A DNA stretch of 64,000 bases from AP-15 sp963732095 (GCA_963732095.1 CAVSZA010000063.1:1-64000); one strand, 5' to 3'. Shown: positions 53,306 to 63,218, counted from the first letter of the stretch. Numbers and translations: made by a program. Notes: generated from the sequence alone by a model not told the origin.

Positions 53306-55612
53306 ATGGCGCAAGATCAAGCAACGTACCCCAGCGAGGATGACGGCAAGTCCGGGTCCGGATTGCCGCCGCTCGCATGGATCAGGACAACATGGCGTTC
53401 CCTCAACCGGTTGCGCAGCGGGATCGGCCTACGCCTGCTCGCAAGTGTCCTGCTGTTCAGCTCCGCGATCACTTTGCTCCTCACATTGTTGGAGCTCTAC
53501 CTCGACTATCACCGCGACGTCGGAGCGATCGAGCAGCGGATGTCCGCAATCGAGCGCAGCTATCTCCCCAGCCTCGGCGAAGGGCTGTGGAATCTGGACG
53601 CGCGACAGCTCGAGCTGCAGGTCGACGGAATTCTTCACCTGCCTGCCATCCGCTTCGTCGAAGTGCGCGAAGTCACCGATCGCCCCGATCCGATGGTGGT
53701 GACCGCCGGCTCTCATCAGGCTAGCGCGGCTGTGCACCGCGAATTTCCAATTCTTCATACGTTCCACGGCGCCGAGCGGCGGCTGGGCGTTCTGTCGATC
53801 GAAGCCACGCTGGACGAGGTCTATGCCGAGCTAGGCGACAGGGCCATCGTCATCATGGTCAGCCAGGGCGCAAAGACCTTCGTTGTCTCGTTTTTCATCC
53901 TTTTTATCGTTTATAGGCTCATCACCCGTCATCTCGCCGCGATCGCACGGTTTCTCAGCGGCTACGATCTGCGCCGTTCGCCGCCGCCGCTTTGTCTGGA
54001 ACGGCCTCCGCCTCAGCGTGCGGACGAGCTCGACCAACTGGTCGGTGCATTCAACGGCATGTGCGCGAACTTGCAAACCGCCTATGGCGAGCTGCACGAC
54101 AGCGAGCAACGCTTCCGCGATTATACCGAGACGGCGTCCGACTGGTTATGGGCGACGGACCGGGAGCATCGCTTCACCTTCTTCTCGGAGCATAGCGGCG
54201 CCTTTGGGTATGATTGGCACAAGTCGATCGGCAAACGTCGCTGGGACGTCGCTGCCGATTTCGCTTTGGAGCTGGAAAAATGGCGCGAGCACATTGCAGT
54301 AGTAGAGCGCCGCGAGCCGTTTCGCGACTTCGTCTACAAGGTCCGGCGCATCGACGGCTCGCTTGGCTTTACGTCCGTCAGCGGCAGGCCGGTGTTTGAT
54401 GCTGGAGGCCGGTTTTCCGGCTATCGGGGCATTGCCAGCGACCTCACCGATCGCATACGCGCGGAACAGGCCTTGCAGCGGAGCGAGTCCTACTTAGCGG
54501 AAGCGCAACGGCTGAGCCAAACCGGCAGCTGGGGATGGAACCTCGCGATCCGAGAGATCACCCATTGGTCGCAGGAGATCTATCGATTGTACGGCTTCGA
54601 TCCGGAAGCGGGCATCCCGCCATTCGAAGCACATCTACAGCGCATCCACCAAGAGGATCAAGCAAGGCTCGCCGAAGCCTTGGAAAGAGCAATCCGTGAT
54701 GGCGCGGAGTTCGAACTGGTTTTCCGAGTCGTCCTTCCCGACGGCGCAACCAAGCACATCCACAAAATAGGTCATCCTGTTTACGCCGCCGCTGGCGACA
54801 TTGTTGAATTCGTCGGAACCGACATGGACGTCACCGAGGGCAAGCGGGCGGAGGCGGAAATTCGCGAAGGCGAGCGGCGTTACCGCGAAGCAGAGATGGA
54901 GCTGGCGCATGCGAACCGCGTCGCGATGATGGGACAGCTGTCCGCTTCGATCGCCCATGAAGTCAGTCAGCCCATCGCAGCGGCGATAACCAATGCCAAT
55001 GCCGCTCTGCGCTGGCTCGGCGCGCAACCGCCGGATCTAGAGGAGGTCCGGGAGGCGCTCGGTCGAATCGTCAACAACGGCACTCGGGCCAGCGATGTCG
55101 TCGGCCGCATCCGTGACCTCGTCAGGAAAGCGCCTCTCCGGAAGGATAGTTTGGAGATCAACGAAGCGATCCGCGAGGTCATTGCCCTGACCCGCAGTGA
55201 AGTGGTGAAGAACGGTGTCTCGGTGCAAACGCAACTCGCGCAGGGCTTGCCGCTCATTGAAGGAGATCGGGTTCAACTGCAACAAGTGATCTTAAACTTG
55301 ATAATCAACGCCGTCGAAGCAATGAGCGCTGTCGGCGAGGGGTCGCGAGAATTACTGATCAGCACCGGGAAAGCCGAGTCGGATGGCGTGCTCGTCGCGG
55401 TGCGGGATTCGGGTCCCGGACTGTCTCCAGCGAGTTTCCAGCGCCTATTCGAGGCCTTTTACACTACCAAGCCCGGCGGGTTGGGGATGGGCCTATCGAT
55501 CTGCCGTTCGATCATCGAAGCTCATAGAGGACGATTGTGGACGACCGCGAACGTGCCCCAGGGCGCCGTCTTTCAATTTACGGTGCCGCCGAACCCAGAT
55601 GCTGCCCGGTGA
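53306..55612 (+). CDS. Membrane sensor histidine kinase with periplasmic domain, HAMP and two PAS domains
   Basis: The 768-residue protein has TM1 (GIGLRLLASVLLFSSAITLLLTLLEL), a periplasmic domain of about 140 residues, TM2 (TFVVSFFILFIVYRLI) and a HAMP-like segment. Two PAS domains follow (from SEQRFRDYTETASDWLWATD and from SYLAEAQRLSQTGSWGW). The HisKA box is MGQLSASIAHEVSQPIAAAI with the phosphorylated His. The HATPase has QVILNLIINAVEAMS (N box), VRDSGPGLSPASF (G1) and GGLGMGLSICRSIIEAH (G2). The HEVSQPIAA form is typical of FixL/DctB-related kinases. No response regulator is adjacent. Confidence 0.92.
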   Translation: MAQDQATYPSEDDGKSGSGLPPLAWIRTTWRSLNRLRSGIGLRLLASVLLFSSAITLLLTLLELYLDYHRDVGAIEQRMSAIERSYLPSLGEGLWNLDARQLELQVDGILHLPAIRFVEVREVTDRPDPMVVTAGSHQASAAVHREFPILHTFHGAERRLGVLSIEATLDEVYAELGDRAIVIMVSQGAKTFVVSFFILFIVYRLITRHLAAIARFLSGYDLRRSPPPLCLERPPPQRADELDQLVGAFNGMCANLQTAYGELHDSEQRFRDYTETASDWLWATDREHRFTFFSEHSGAFGYDWHKSIGKRRWDVAADFALELEKWREHIAVVERREPFRDFVYKVRRIDGSLGFTSVSGRPVFDAGGRFSGYRGIASDLTDRIRAEQALQRSESYLAEAQRLSQTGSWGWNLAIREITHWSQEIYRLYGFDPEAGIPPFEAHLQRIHQEDQARLAEALERAIRDGAEFELVFRVVLPDGATKHIHKIGHPVYAAAGDIVEFVGTDMDVTEGKRAEAEIREGERRYREAEMELAHANRVAMMGQLSASIAHEVSQPIAAAITNANAALRWLGAQPPDLEEVREALGRIVNNGTRASDVVGRIRDLVRKAPLRKDSLEINEAIREVIALTRSEVVKNGVSVQTQLAQGLPLIEGDRVQLQQVILNLIINAVEAMSAVGEGSRELLISTGKAESDGVLVAVRDSGPGLSPASFQRLFEAFYTTKPGGLGMGLSICRSIIEAHRGRLWTTANVPQGAVFQFTVPPNPDAAR

Positions 55613-55663
55613 GTGAGCCGCTCCTTCCGGAAGTTCAGCCGGCGAATCCCGAGGGTTTGCTCA

Positions 55664-55748
55664 GGGTCCGATAAACGACGTTCAGAGCGCAGTGCCTGCG
55701 ACGAGCCGAATGGCGGGTTGCGCTCCCCGCTCTAGCGCCCTCCGAAAT
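55664..55748. repeat. 85-bp dispersed direct repeat, copy 2
   Basis: This copy runs from GGGTCCGATAAA to CCTCCGAAAT. It differs from copy 1 by one inserted base near each end and a few substitutions. It lies just upstream of livK, at the right edge of the block that separates livM from livK. Confidence 0.85.
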
Positions 55749-55859
55749 CGCAACCAGAGCGGGAGTTATCGCGATGCATTCGCTGCGGTCGATGATCTTC
55801 TTGCAGCGGAACCGGCGGGAGCCTAGAAGAGCCGGAATTGGCGGCACAGGGAGGAGAAA

Positions 55860-57188
55860 ATGAGGCTGTTCAGAATATTGCTTGCGGTTGCGACCGTCGC
55901 GACCGCCGTATTCGCCCTCGGCCCCGGCACCGCCTTCGGGCAGAGCGAGCAGTTCATTCCGCGCCTCGTCTACCGCACCGGCCCCTATGCGCCGAACGGC
56001 ATCCCGTTTGCCGACGGCTATGCCGATTATCTCGACATGATAGACGCGCGCGACGGCGGCGTTGGCGGCGTCAAGATCACCTACGAGGAGTGCGAAACCG
56101 GATACAACAACGACAAGGGCGTCGAGTGCTACGAGCGGCTCAAGAACAAGGGGCCGACCGGCGCCAGCCTCGTCGACCCGCTGTCGACCGGCATCACCTA
56201 TGCGCTGATCGAGCGCGCGACGGCCGACAAGATCCCGGTCGTCTCGATGGGCTACGGCCGCGCCGATGCGAGTGACGGCGCGGTGTTCCCCTATGTCTTT
56301 ACTTTGCCCGCCACCTATTGGACGCAGGCCGACGCGATGATCAAATATATCGGGGAGCAGATGGGCGGCCTCGACAAGCTCAAGGGCAAGAAGATCGGCC
56401 TCGTTTATATCGACATCGCCTACGGCAAGGAGCCGATCGCGACGCTCGAGAAGTTGTCGCAGAAATACGGCTATACCTTCGTCAAATACCCGGTCTCGGC
56501 GCCGGGCATCGAGCAGTCAGCGACTTGGCTGCAGGTCCGCCAGCAGCGGCCGGACTGGCTGTTGATGTGGGGCTGGGGAGTGATGAACTCGACCGCGATC
56601 AAGGGAGCGGCTTCGGTCGGGTACCCGATGGACCACTTCATTGGCGTGTGGTGGTCGGGCGCCGAGCCCGATGTCGTGCCTGCCGGCGACGCAGCGGACG
56701 GGTATAAATCGGGGACGTTCCACGGTACCGGACAGGATTACGGCGCGGTCAAGGACATCCTCAAATACGTGTATGACAAGAACGGCGGCCACACGACGCG
56801 GGACAAGGTCGGCGAGGTACTCTACAACCGCGGCGTCATCAACGCGATCTACGATCTGGAGGCGATCCGCACCGCGCAAGGCAAATTCGGCAAGAAGCCG
56901 CTCAAGGGCGAAGAGGTGCAGTGGGGATACGAGCACCTCGACATCACGCCGCAACGGGTCGCCGAGTTGGGCGCCGACGGGCTGATGGTGCCGATACAGC
57001 TCTCCTGCGGGAACCACGAAGGCAACGGCCAAGTGCGAATCCAGCAGTGGGACGGCAAGCACTGGAAATTCGTGTCCGACTGGATCCAGCCAGACCGCGC
57101 AATGCTGACCGAGATGTACGAGCAATCGGCGCTCGCCTACGCCAAGGAGAAGGGCATTACGCCGCGCGATTGTGCGAAGGAGATGTGA
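55860..57188 (+). CDS. livK: Liv-type ABC transporter substrate-binding protein LivK-like
   Basis: The 442-residue periplasmic protein has signal peptide LLAVATVATAVFALGPGTAFGQ. The type I periplasmic-binding fold is recognisable from GVKITYEECETGYNNDKGVECYERLKNKGPTGASLVDPLSTGITYAL and GKKIGLVYIDIAYGKEPIATLEKLSQKYG. It binds the solute of the LivGHMF importer, probably an aromatic or branched-chain acid given the linked acyl-CoA synthetase; the ligand cannot be read. The leader is preceded by AGGGAGGAGAAA before ATG. It is one of the two Liv genes displaced from livGHM. Confidence 0.9.
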   Translation: MRLFRILLAVATVATAVFALGPGTAFGQSEQFIPRLVYRTGPYAPNGIPFADGYADYLDMIDARDGGVGGVKITYEECETGYNNDKGVECYERLKNKGPTGASLVDPLSTGITYALIERATADKIPVVSMGYGRADASDGAVFPYVFTLPATYWTQADAMIKYIGEQMGGLDKLKGKKIGLVYIDIAYGKEPIATLEKLSQKYGYTFVKYPVSAPGIEQSATWLQVRQQRPDWLLMWGWGVMNSTAIKGAASVGYPMDHFIGVWWSGAEPDVVPAGDAADGYKSGTFHGTGQDYGAVKDILKYVYDKNGGHTTRDKVGEVLYNRGVINAIYDLEAIRTAQGKFGKKPLKGEEVQWGYEHLDITPQRVAELGADGLMVPIQLSCGNHEGNGQVRIQQWDGKHWKFVSDWIQPDRAMLTEMYEQSALAYAKEKGITPRDCAKEM

Positions 57189-57228
57189 GGGCGCGGTTGC
57201 ATCGGTCCGACGCGCGCGCCCGGCAGTC

Positions 57229-58041
57229 ATGACCGGAACGGGCGCATTGCTCGCGGTCAACAACATCGAGGTGATCTACAACCACGTCATCCTCGTGCTG
57301 AAGGGCGTCTCGCTCGAAGTGGCAGAAGCCGGCATCGTCGCCCTGCTCGGCGGCAATGGCGCCGGCAAGACGACGACACTGAAAGCGATCTCCAACCTGC
57401 TGCGCGCCGAGCGCGGCGAGGTGACGAAGGGCTCGATCACTTTTGCCGGCAAGCGCACCGATGCGCTCGATGCCGCCGACGTCGTCAGGCGCGGGCTGAT
57501 CCAGGTCATGGAGGGGCGCCACTGCTTTGCGCACTTGACCGTCGAGGAGAACCTGCTGACGGGCGCCTATACCCGGCGTGACGGTCGCGCCCGGATCGCC
57601 GACGATCTGGAAAAGGTGTACGACTATTTCCCGCGCCTGAAGATCCGGCGCAACGCCGTCGCCGGCTATACCTCCGGCGGCGAGCAGCAGATGACCGCCA
57701 TCGGCCGGGCGCTGATGTCCCGGCCGAAGATGATTCTGCTCGACGAGCCTTCGCTGGGTCTCGCGCCACAATTGGTCGAGGAGATTTTCGTGATCGTCGG
57801 CCGGCTGAACGAGAATGAGCGTGTCGGGTTCCTGGTCGCCGAGCAGAACACCAATATCGCGCTGCGCCATGCCCAATACGGCTACATTCTCGAAAACGGG
57901 CGGATCGTGATGGACGGGACCGCTGCCGATCTGCGCGGCAACGAGGACGTCAAGGAATTTTACCTCGGGCTCTCGGCGACCGGCCGGAAGAGTTACCGGG
58001 ACGTGAAACATTACCGCCGCCGCAAACGTTGGCTTGCTTAA
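57229..58041 (+). CDS. livF: Liv-type ABC transporter ATP-binding protein LivF
   Basis: LivF is the second ATPase of the importer. From the ATG at 57229 (MTGTGALLAVNNIEVIYNH) there are 270 residues with Walker A GGNGAGKTTTLKAIS, LivF-typical RRGLIQVMEGRHCFAHLTVEENLL and the signature GYTSGGEQQMTAIGRALMSRP. Walker B is ILLDEPSLGLAPQLVEEIF and the H-loop region is LVAEQN. The frame extends upstream to 57172, but those residues overlap livK and look unrelated. It starts 40 bp after livK, in one operon. Confidence 0.92.
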   Translation: MTGTGALLAVNNIEVIYNHVILVLKGVSLEVAEAGIVALLGGNGAGKTTTLKAISNLLRAERGEVTKGSITFAGKRTDALDAADVVRRGLIQVMEGRHCFAHLTVEENLLTGAYTRRDGRARIADDLEKVYDYFPRLKIRRNAVAGYTSGGEQQMTAIGRALMSRPKMILLDEPSLGLAPQLVEEIFVIVGRLNENERVGFLVAEQNTNIALRHAQYGYILENGRIVMDGTAADLRGNEDVKEFYLGLSATGRKSYRDVKHYRRRKRWLA

Positions 58042-58114
58042 GAAGCATGACGTGCCCGGAAATTTGGGGCTTGTCTCGCCCGTTATCGGGCTCGTCAACG
58101 GGGTGGAGTTGAAG

Positions 58115-58645
58115 GTGAAGATAGTATCCGGGTTGTTCGGGGCGGTGGCGCTGGCGGGGCTGGCCGTTGCGGCATACGCACAGGGGTTGCCGCCGGGCTC
58201 CTATCAGCAGAGCTGCCGGGACTTCAGAATGCAGGGCGGCACCTTGACCGCGGTCTGCCGCAGAGCCAATGGACGCGGCGATCAGCTGACGGCCCTCAAT
58301 GTGACGCATTGCGTTGGGGATATCGGCAACAATAACGGCCAATTGGTCTGCAATGGCGGCCGGCCTGCTGCTCCCCCGCCACCGCCACCCCGAGAAGCCC
58401 AGGCGGCGCCTTATCCGGCGCCCGGATATGCGCCCCCGCCCGGCGGCTATCCCGCACCGGGTTATGCGCCGCCACCGCGGTATGGTGAAGAGCATGGCTA
58501 CCACGAGCGGTGCGAGGGATTACGGCATGAGGAGCACGAGCTCCGGGACAGGCTCGCCTACACCCCTTACGGCGAAGAGCGCGAGCGGCTGCAATACCGC
58601 CTCGGCCGGGTCCAAGCCGAACGGGAGCGGTGCCGGCGCCCCTGA
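58115..58645 (+). CDS. Secreted CVNH (cyanovirin-N homology) lectin-like protein with Pro/Tyr-rich region
   Basis: From the GTG at 58115 (GGAG six bases upstream) a signal peptide MKIVSGLFGAVALAGLAVAAYAQ precedes a CVNH-like domain: LPPGSYQQSCRDFRMQGGTLTAVCRRANGRGD, then LTALNVTHCVGDIGNNNGQLVC. CVNH domains bind oligomannose glycans and are common in fungi and bacteria. A Pro/Tyr/Gly-rich linker with repeated APGYAPPP follows. The C-terminal charged helical region (HGYHERCEGLRHEEHELRDRLAY) may mediate oligomerisation. It lies between livF and the WD40-GTPase-cyclase gene, which is convergent 11 bp away. Confidence 0.78.
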   Translation: MKIVSGLFGAVALAGLAVAAYAQGLPPGSYQQSCRDFRMQGGTLTAVCRRANGRGDQLTALNVTHCVGDIGNNNGQLVCNGGRPAAPPPPPPREAQAAPYPAPGYAPPPGGYPAPGYAPPPRYGEEHGYHERCEGLRHEEHELRDRLAYTPYGEERERLQYRLGRVQAERERCRRP

Positions 58646-58656
58646 CGCGACGCAGC

Positions 58657-61600
58657 TCAGGCGTGATCCACTGACCAAAGCGTAAACGCGCCGGCAAACC
58701 CCTTCAGTTCAACCTTTTCGTGCCTCTGCCATTGAAGTTCTTCGTGGCGGCGAGCGCCGAGGGCGTCGATATCGGCTTTGGCCTGTTCGCTCAGCCATAT
58801 CCCCGCTCCTTTGATTGCCCCGACGACACGGGCGGCGAAATTGACCGTTCTGCCGAAGACATCGCCTTCTTCTATCTGCAAGGGACCGATATGGATGCCC
58901 GCCCTCAGCCGAAGCTCCGGCGCTCCCGGATCGCCGCAGAGCCCGCGCGCATAGTCGAGCGCTGCTGCGACGGAGCGGAACGCCGCCATAACGCTGTCAC
59001 CGATAGTGCGGATCTCGTGGCCCTTGTATTGGGCGATGAGCTTTCGGCTCTGCGTGAAATGGATCTGCCGGACCTCGTACATGCGTTCGTCCCGCATTCG
59101 CTCACCCAATGCCGTCGAATCGACGACATCGGTGAAGACGATCGCCAACGTGACGCGCTCGTCACCCGCCCATTCGACGAATTCGAGCTGTGCGTTTCGG
59201 CATTGGCCGACAGCACGAAAGCCTCGAAATCTCGCTGGCGATCGGCCGCCAAGTCCATCAACTCGACCAATGAAGGATACCGCCGAGCAAGTCTTTCCTT
59301 CGGATCGACAATAGCGACCACGCCCCCACACGGGCACGAAAATATATCTTTGCGTTGCTCCCTCAGAACCTCGACATAGGCATCGGGCACCGGGGTGCCA
59401 CAGTTGCCGCAGACGAAGAGCCGGAGGAGCTGCACCGTCCCAAAGAGGGCACGCCGGTTGACGTGCGCCAGCACATACTCCTCGAAATGAAATCGGGTTT
59501 CCTCCGTCGCTGCGTCGAAAAACAACAGCAGCCGCCCCCGCCCCTCGCTAAATTCCTGCAGATAAATACCGCATTTCCCGCCGGCCCGCGCCGTGAAGAT
59601 CACCGCGTTGCGCCACATCTCGGTGCGCGCCGTCTCAAACAGCTGACTATGACCCAAGCGGACGGCGAGGGTGGCGTAGACGCTTTGGGTCGGGCCTTCA
59701 AAGGTCACGGCCACGGCCTTTCCCGGCGGATCCGGCGCCTCGGCATAGTCGCGATTGAATTGCGAAGGAAAGACGAGGTAGCGGCCGTCAGCGGCACTCT
59801 CCCGCAGCGCCAGGTCGTATCGGACGAGTTCCTCGACCGTCGCATGCAGCAACAGCTGCTCTTGCTTGTGGTCGCCGATCCTTTGGTCCTCCGGCACGTG
59901 AAATTGCCCGCTCAGCGCCCTCTCCTCGGCAATCGAACCCAGCCCGTCCGGCTCGTCCTTGGCGGCAATGACCAGCGCCGAGGCATAGGCGTCCAGCAGC
60001 TCCGGCTGCAGCAACACATAGTCGCCGAAGCTCAGGCGCCGAATCAGATCGCGGTTTTCGAGCCGGCCGATACAGACACCGAAATCGGCGCGCAAATCTT
60101 CCTCTTCCGCGATCACCTCCGGACCTTGCCGAGCGAAGTCCTCGAACAGCTGGCCCGCCGGGGCTAACAGCCGGCCGGTCTCCTTGACCTCGAGCAGGAA
60201 AGACTTGATCGTCGCGAAGAGTGCGGACGAGGTGACCGTCGGCAATTCATCCCACGGTATGGATCGCTCGATTGCGGCCCGCAATTCGCCGATTTGCCAG
60301 CCTTCCTTGGCGCTCGTGGCATAATAGCCGCCAAAATTGAATTCCCTGACGAGCCCATCGAGCCGTTCTTTGCTGACTGGGACGCCGCCGCGATCGGCGC
60401 GCGCCGAAACGAGGAATTTGGTCAGCGGAACCGCCTCGTCTCCCTGGCGCTGGTGCGCGGCGCGCAGCGCACGCTCCCAATGGACCACTCCGGCCAACGG
60501 GTCGGTCTCGCTTCTCGCGTCGAATACGACCAGCGCCACCGCCACTTCGCTCAAATGCAATTGGTGAATGACGCGATAGCCGGGCTGGCCGGCGAGGTCC
60601 CACAGCAGCGTTTCGCGTGTTCGTCCGGCTTTGCCGGGCAGCTGTTCTTCCGCGCTGTCGAGCGCCCAAACCTGGCGCCCCGCCGTCGAATCCGTCGCTC
60701 GAAAGGGCTGCCCGCTGAGAACGAGGCTGAGGCCGGTCTTTCCGACGCCCGTGTCTCCCAGCAAGACCACCTTCGCGTTTACATAGTGAACGCTGCGCGG
60801 CGCCTCGGCGGGTTGCCGCTCACCCAACAGAACGTCGAGATCGAGTTCATAGACGTGCAGGCGCGCGCCGGCTACGGCGAGGCGCGGGAGCGTTGGATGA
60901 AACGACAAACCGCGAAAGCGATAGCGAGCGCGCCGCTGGATTACCGCGACGACATCCCAGGTTTCGGAGCTCCAAACTCGTATCGTGTCGTCCCAGCCCA
61001 TCGTCGCGAGTAGGGGCGTCTGCCGATGGAAACTCAGCGCGACGACAGATCCGCGATGTCCTTCGAGAATGCGACGCAGCTTGCTGTTGGGCACGTCCCA
61101 AAGCCGGACGGTATTGTCGAGACTGCCAACTGCCAGCATATGCCCGCTCGGCTCAAACCCGACACTGCAGACCGGACTGCGATGTCTTTCGAACAGACGG
61201 GGTAATGCGCCGTTTCCCGTGTCCCACAAAATGACCGTTCCGTCGGTGCTTCCTCTGGCGAGGGTACGTCCGGCGGCATCGAAGGCAACGCCGACCACCT
61301 CGGCGCGCGGCCCGCGAAATGTGCGGAACAGTTTGCCGTCGGTAATGTCCCAAAGATTTACCGTGCCGTCGTCGGCGCCGCTCGCCAGCAAGGGTCTGGT
61401 CGGGTGAAACGCCATGCTGGCGACGCTGCCGCCCTGTCCCGTGCAGGCGTGCAGCAGTTCGCCGCTGTCGGTGTCCCAAAGGTTGACGGTTCCGTTGGCA
61501 CTGCCGCTGGCCAGCAAGCGGCCAGCCGGGTCAAAGGCAACACTGGCAACTTCGCTGCGCTGCCATTCAAACGGGCTGCGCCGCCACTCGAAGGTGCGCA

Positions 61601-61784
61601 GCAACTTGCCTTCAGTAGTGTCCCAAAGCGATACGGTGCCGTCGAGGGAACCTCCGGCGAGCTTACCGAGCCCCGGATCGAAGGCGACGCACTTCACCGC
61701 CCGGTGGTTCCAGTCGAGCGCGCGTACCACTCCAACTCCGGGCGGCACGCTTGCCGCCCGCGGCCCCCCGCTTCTCCTTGGCAT
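58657..61784 (-). pseudogene. WD40 - Roc-type GTPase - Zn-ribbon - class III cyclase fusion, one-base frameshift before the cyclase
   Basis: The first frame of 959 codons holds about seven WD40 repeats (residues 22-315, e.g. GSLDGTVSLWDT), a Ras/Roc-like GTPase (LLGDTGVGKT at 343-350, LWDLAGQPG at 394-402, SARAD at 460-464) and a winged-helix-like segment (550-680). A zinc ribbon follows (C792, C795, C817, C819). Near 59197 one base is missing. In the next frame a cyclase follows: LAIVFTDVVDSTALGERM (metal Asp), RTIGDSVMAAF (second Asp) and GRTVNFAARVVG (Asn, Arg). The intact product would have about 1040 residues. Without correction the cyclase is lost and the protein gains about 95 unrelated residues. 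Confidence 0.83.
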
Positions 61785-61874
61785 CGCCGTCTCGCTTGCG
61801 TTTGACCGATGAGGTCCCTGCGACAGACAGTTAACGGGTCAAATCTAACCTAACGCATCGATAGCCGCAGCAGC

Positions 61875-62663
61875 CTAGTTCCGATAGCTGGGGTCGAGCT
61901 TATCGGCGAGCCGCAGCAACGCCGGCCATTCGCGCTGCCCGGCAAGCGGCAGCTGGCCCTCATTCCCGCGCGGGCGCGCGGCCGACTGCTCGCAGGCTTC
62001 TTTTGACGGAAACAGGATCTTGGCGCCCGCCGCGGCAGCTGCCTGCATCTTGAGCTGAGCCCGCGCCGCCTGCTCGAAATAATAGGTCAGCGAAAACGCC
62101 TCGGCGACATTGCGGCCGACCGTCAACAGGCCGTGGTTGCGCAACACCAATACCTGATGCTGGCCGATGTCGCGCTGCAGCCGCTCCCGCTCGTCGAGAT
62201 CGAGCGAGACGCCTTCGTAGTCGTGATAGGCGAGGTTGCCGTAAAAGCGCAGCGCCCATTGCGACAAGGGCAAAAGCCCCTCTTCCTGCGCGCTGACCGC
62301 GATGCTCGCCTCGGTATGCGTGTGCAAGACGCAGCGGGCGTCCGGCCGCGCCATGTGGATCGCGCTGTGAATGATGAAGCCGGCGCGATTCGGCTCGTAC
62401 TCCGACGGCTCGATCTGATTGCCGTCGATGTCGATCTTCAACAGGCTGGAAGCCGTGATCTCGTTGAACAACAGCCCCATCGGATTGATCAGAAACTGGT
62501 CTTCCGCCCCCGGCACCCGCGCCGAAATATGGCCCAGGATCAGATCATCCATGCCGAAATGCGCGATCAGCCTGTAGCAGGCGGCAAGGTCGACCCGCAC
62601 CGCCCACTCTGCCGGATCGATATTGCGCGGCCCCGCAGAAAGCCGCGTTTCAAGCGTGTCCAT
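61875..62663 (-). CDS. Class II aldolase/adducin family protein
   Basis: The 262-residue protein has the class II aldolase fold with the zinc site of the L-fuculose-phosphate aldolase/RhaD group. HTHTEASIAVSA and a late RNHGLLTVGRNVAEAFSLTYYFEQA supply the His ligands, and LILGHISARVPG lies at the phosphate-binding region. Members act on sugar phosphates or decarboxylate hydroxy acids; many in alphaproteobacteria have unknown substrates. It shares strand with the DUF35 and thiolase genes, but a dispersed repeat separates them. Confidence 0.88.
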   Translation of the reverse strand: MDTLETRLSAGPRNIDPAEWAVRVDLAACYRLIAHFGMDDLILGHISARVPGAEDQFLINPMGLLFNEITASSLLKIDIDGNQIEPSEYEPNRAGFIIHSAIHMARPDARCVLHTHTEASIAVSAQEEGLLPLSQWALRFYGNLAYHDYEGVSLDLDERERLQRDIGQHQVLVLRNHGLLTVGRNVAEAFSLTYYFEQAARAQLKMQAAAAAGAKILFPSKEACEQSAARPRGNEGQLPLAGQREWPALLRLADKLDPSYRN

Positions 62664-62695
62664 TTGCTCTTCTCCTCTTTATAGGGATTGCTGCC

Positions 62696-62820
62696 TGTCA
62701 TTCCGGGATGCCCTGAAGGGGCAGGCCCGGAAACCATGAACACCGGCCAATGAATAAGTTTGCGAGGGCAGTGTTCATGGATTCCGGGCTCGCAGGCTCT
62801 GCCCCCGCCCCGGAATGACG
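62696..62820. repeat. Dispersed intergenic inverted repeat, copy 2
   Basis: The element starts TGTCATTCCGGGATGCCC and ends CCCGGAATGACG-like (CCCCGGAATGACG). Internal arms include GAACAC ... GTGTTC and CATGGATTCCGGG. It is 125 bp, 21 bp longer than copy 1. The stop codon of the DUF35 gene lies two bases beyond its right end. Confidence 0.8.
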
Positions 62821-62821
62821 G

Positions 62822-63214
62822 TCAAACGGGGGTGAACATCGGCACCGGTGGGCCGCCGTCGCTCGGCTTGAAGACGAGACGGACGGACTGCCCGATGCGG
62901 ATATTGTCGAGGTCGCAATCGACGATGTTGGTCATCATCGTCGGGCCTTCGCTCAATGTCACGTAGGCGATCGCATAGGGGATCGGCGCGCGGCGCATCA
63001 CGCTGTAGGTGTAGATCGTGCCGTTGCCCGAGGCCGGCTGCAGTTCGGTCGTGTCGCTGAAGCAGAACGGGCAGATTGCGCGCGGGTAATAATGCACCTT
63101 CCCGCAGGCGGTGCATTTACCGATCATCAGCTTGCCTTCCTCGGCCGCCTTCCAGAACGCCTGAGTTTCCGGATTGGGCTGCGGGGCCTGGAGCTTGCGT
63201 TCCTGAGCCGGCAT
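62822..63214 (-). CDS. DUF35/Zn-ribbon OB-fold protein (thiolase partner)
   Basis: The 130-residue protein has the rubredoxin-like zinc ribbon CTACGKVHYYPRAICPFC. An OB-fold follows (GNGTIYTYSVMRRAPIPYAIAYVTLSEGPTMMTNIVDCDLDNIRIGQSV). DUF35 proteins bind the SCP2-type thiolases encoded next to them and help in CoA-thioester chemistry; here the thiolase gene lies 4 bp upstream on the same strand, a standard pair. The N-terminal AQERKLQAPQPNPETQAFWKAAEEGKL is typical. Confidence is high because both motifs and context agree. Confidence 0.9.
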   Translation of the reverse strand: MPAQERKLQAPQPNPETQAFWKAAEEGKLMIGKCTACGKVHYYPRAICPFCFSDTTELQPASGNGTIYTYSVMRRAPIPYAIAYVTLSEGPTMMTNIVDCDLDNIRIGQSVRLVFKPSDGGPPVPMFTPV

Positions 63215-63218
63215 TTGC

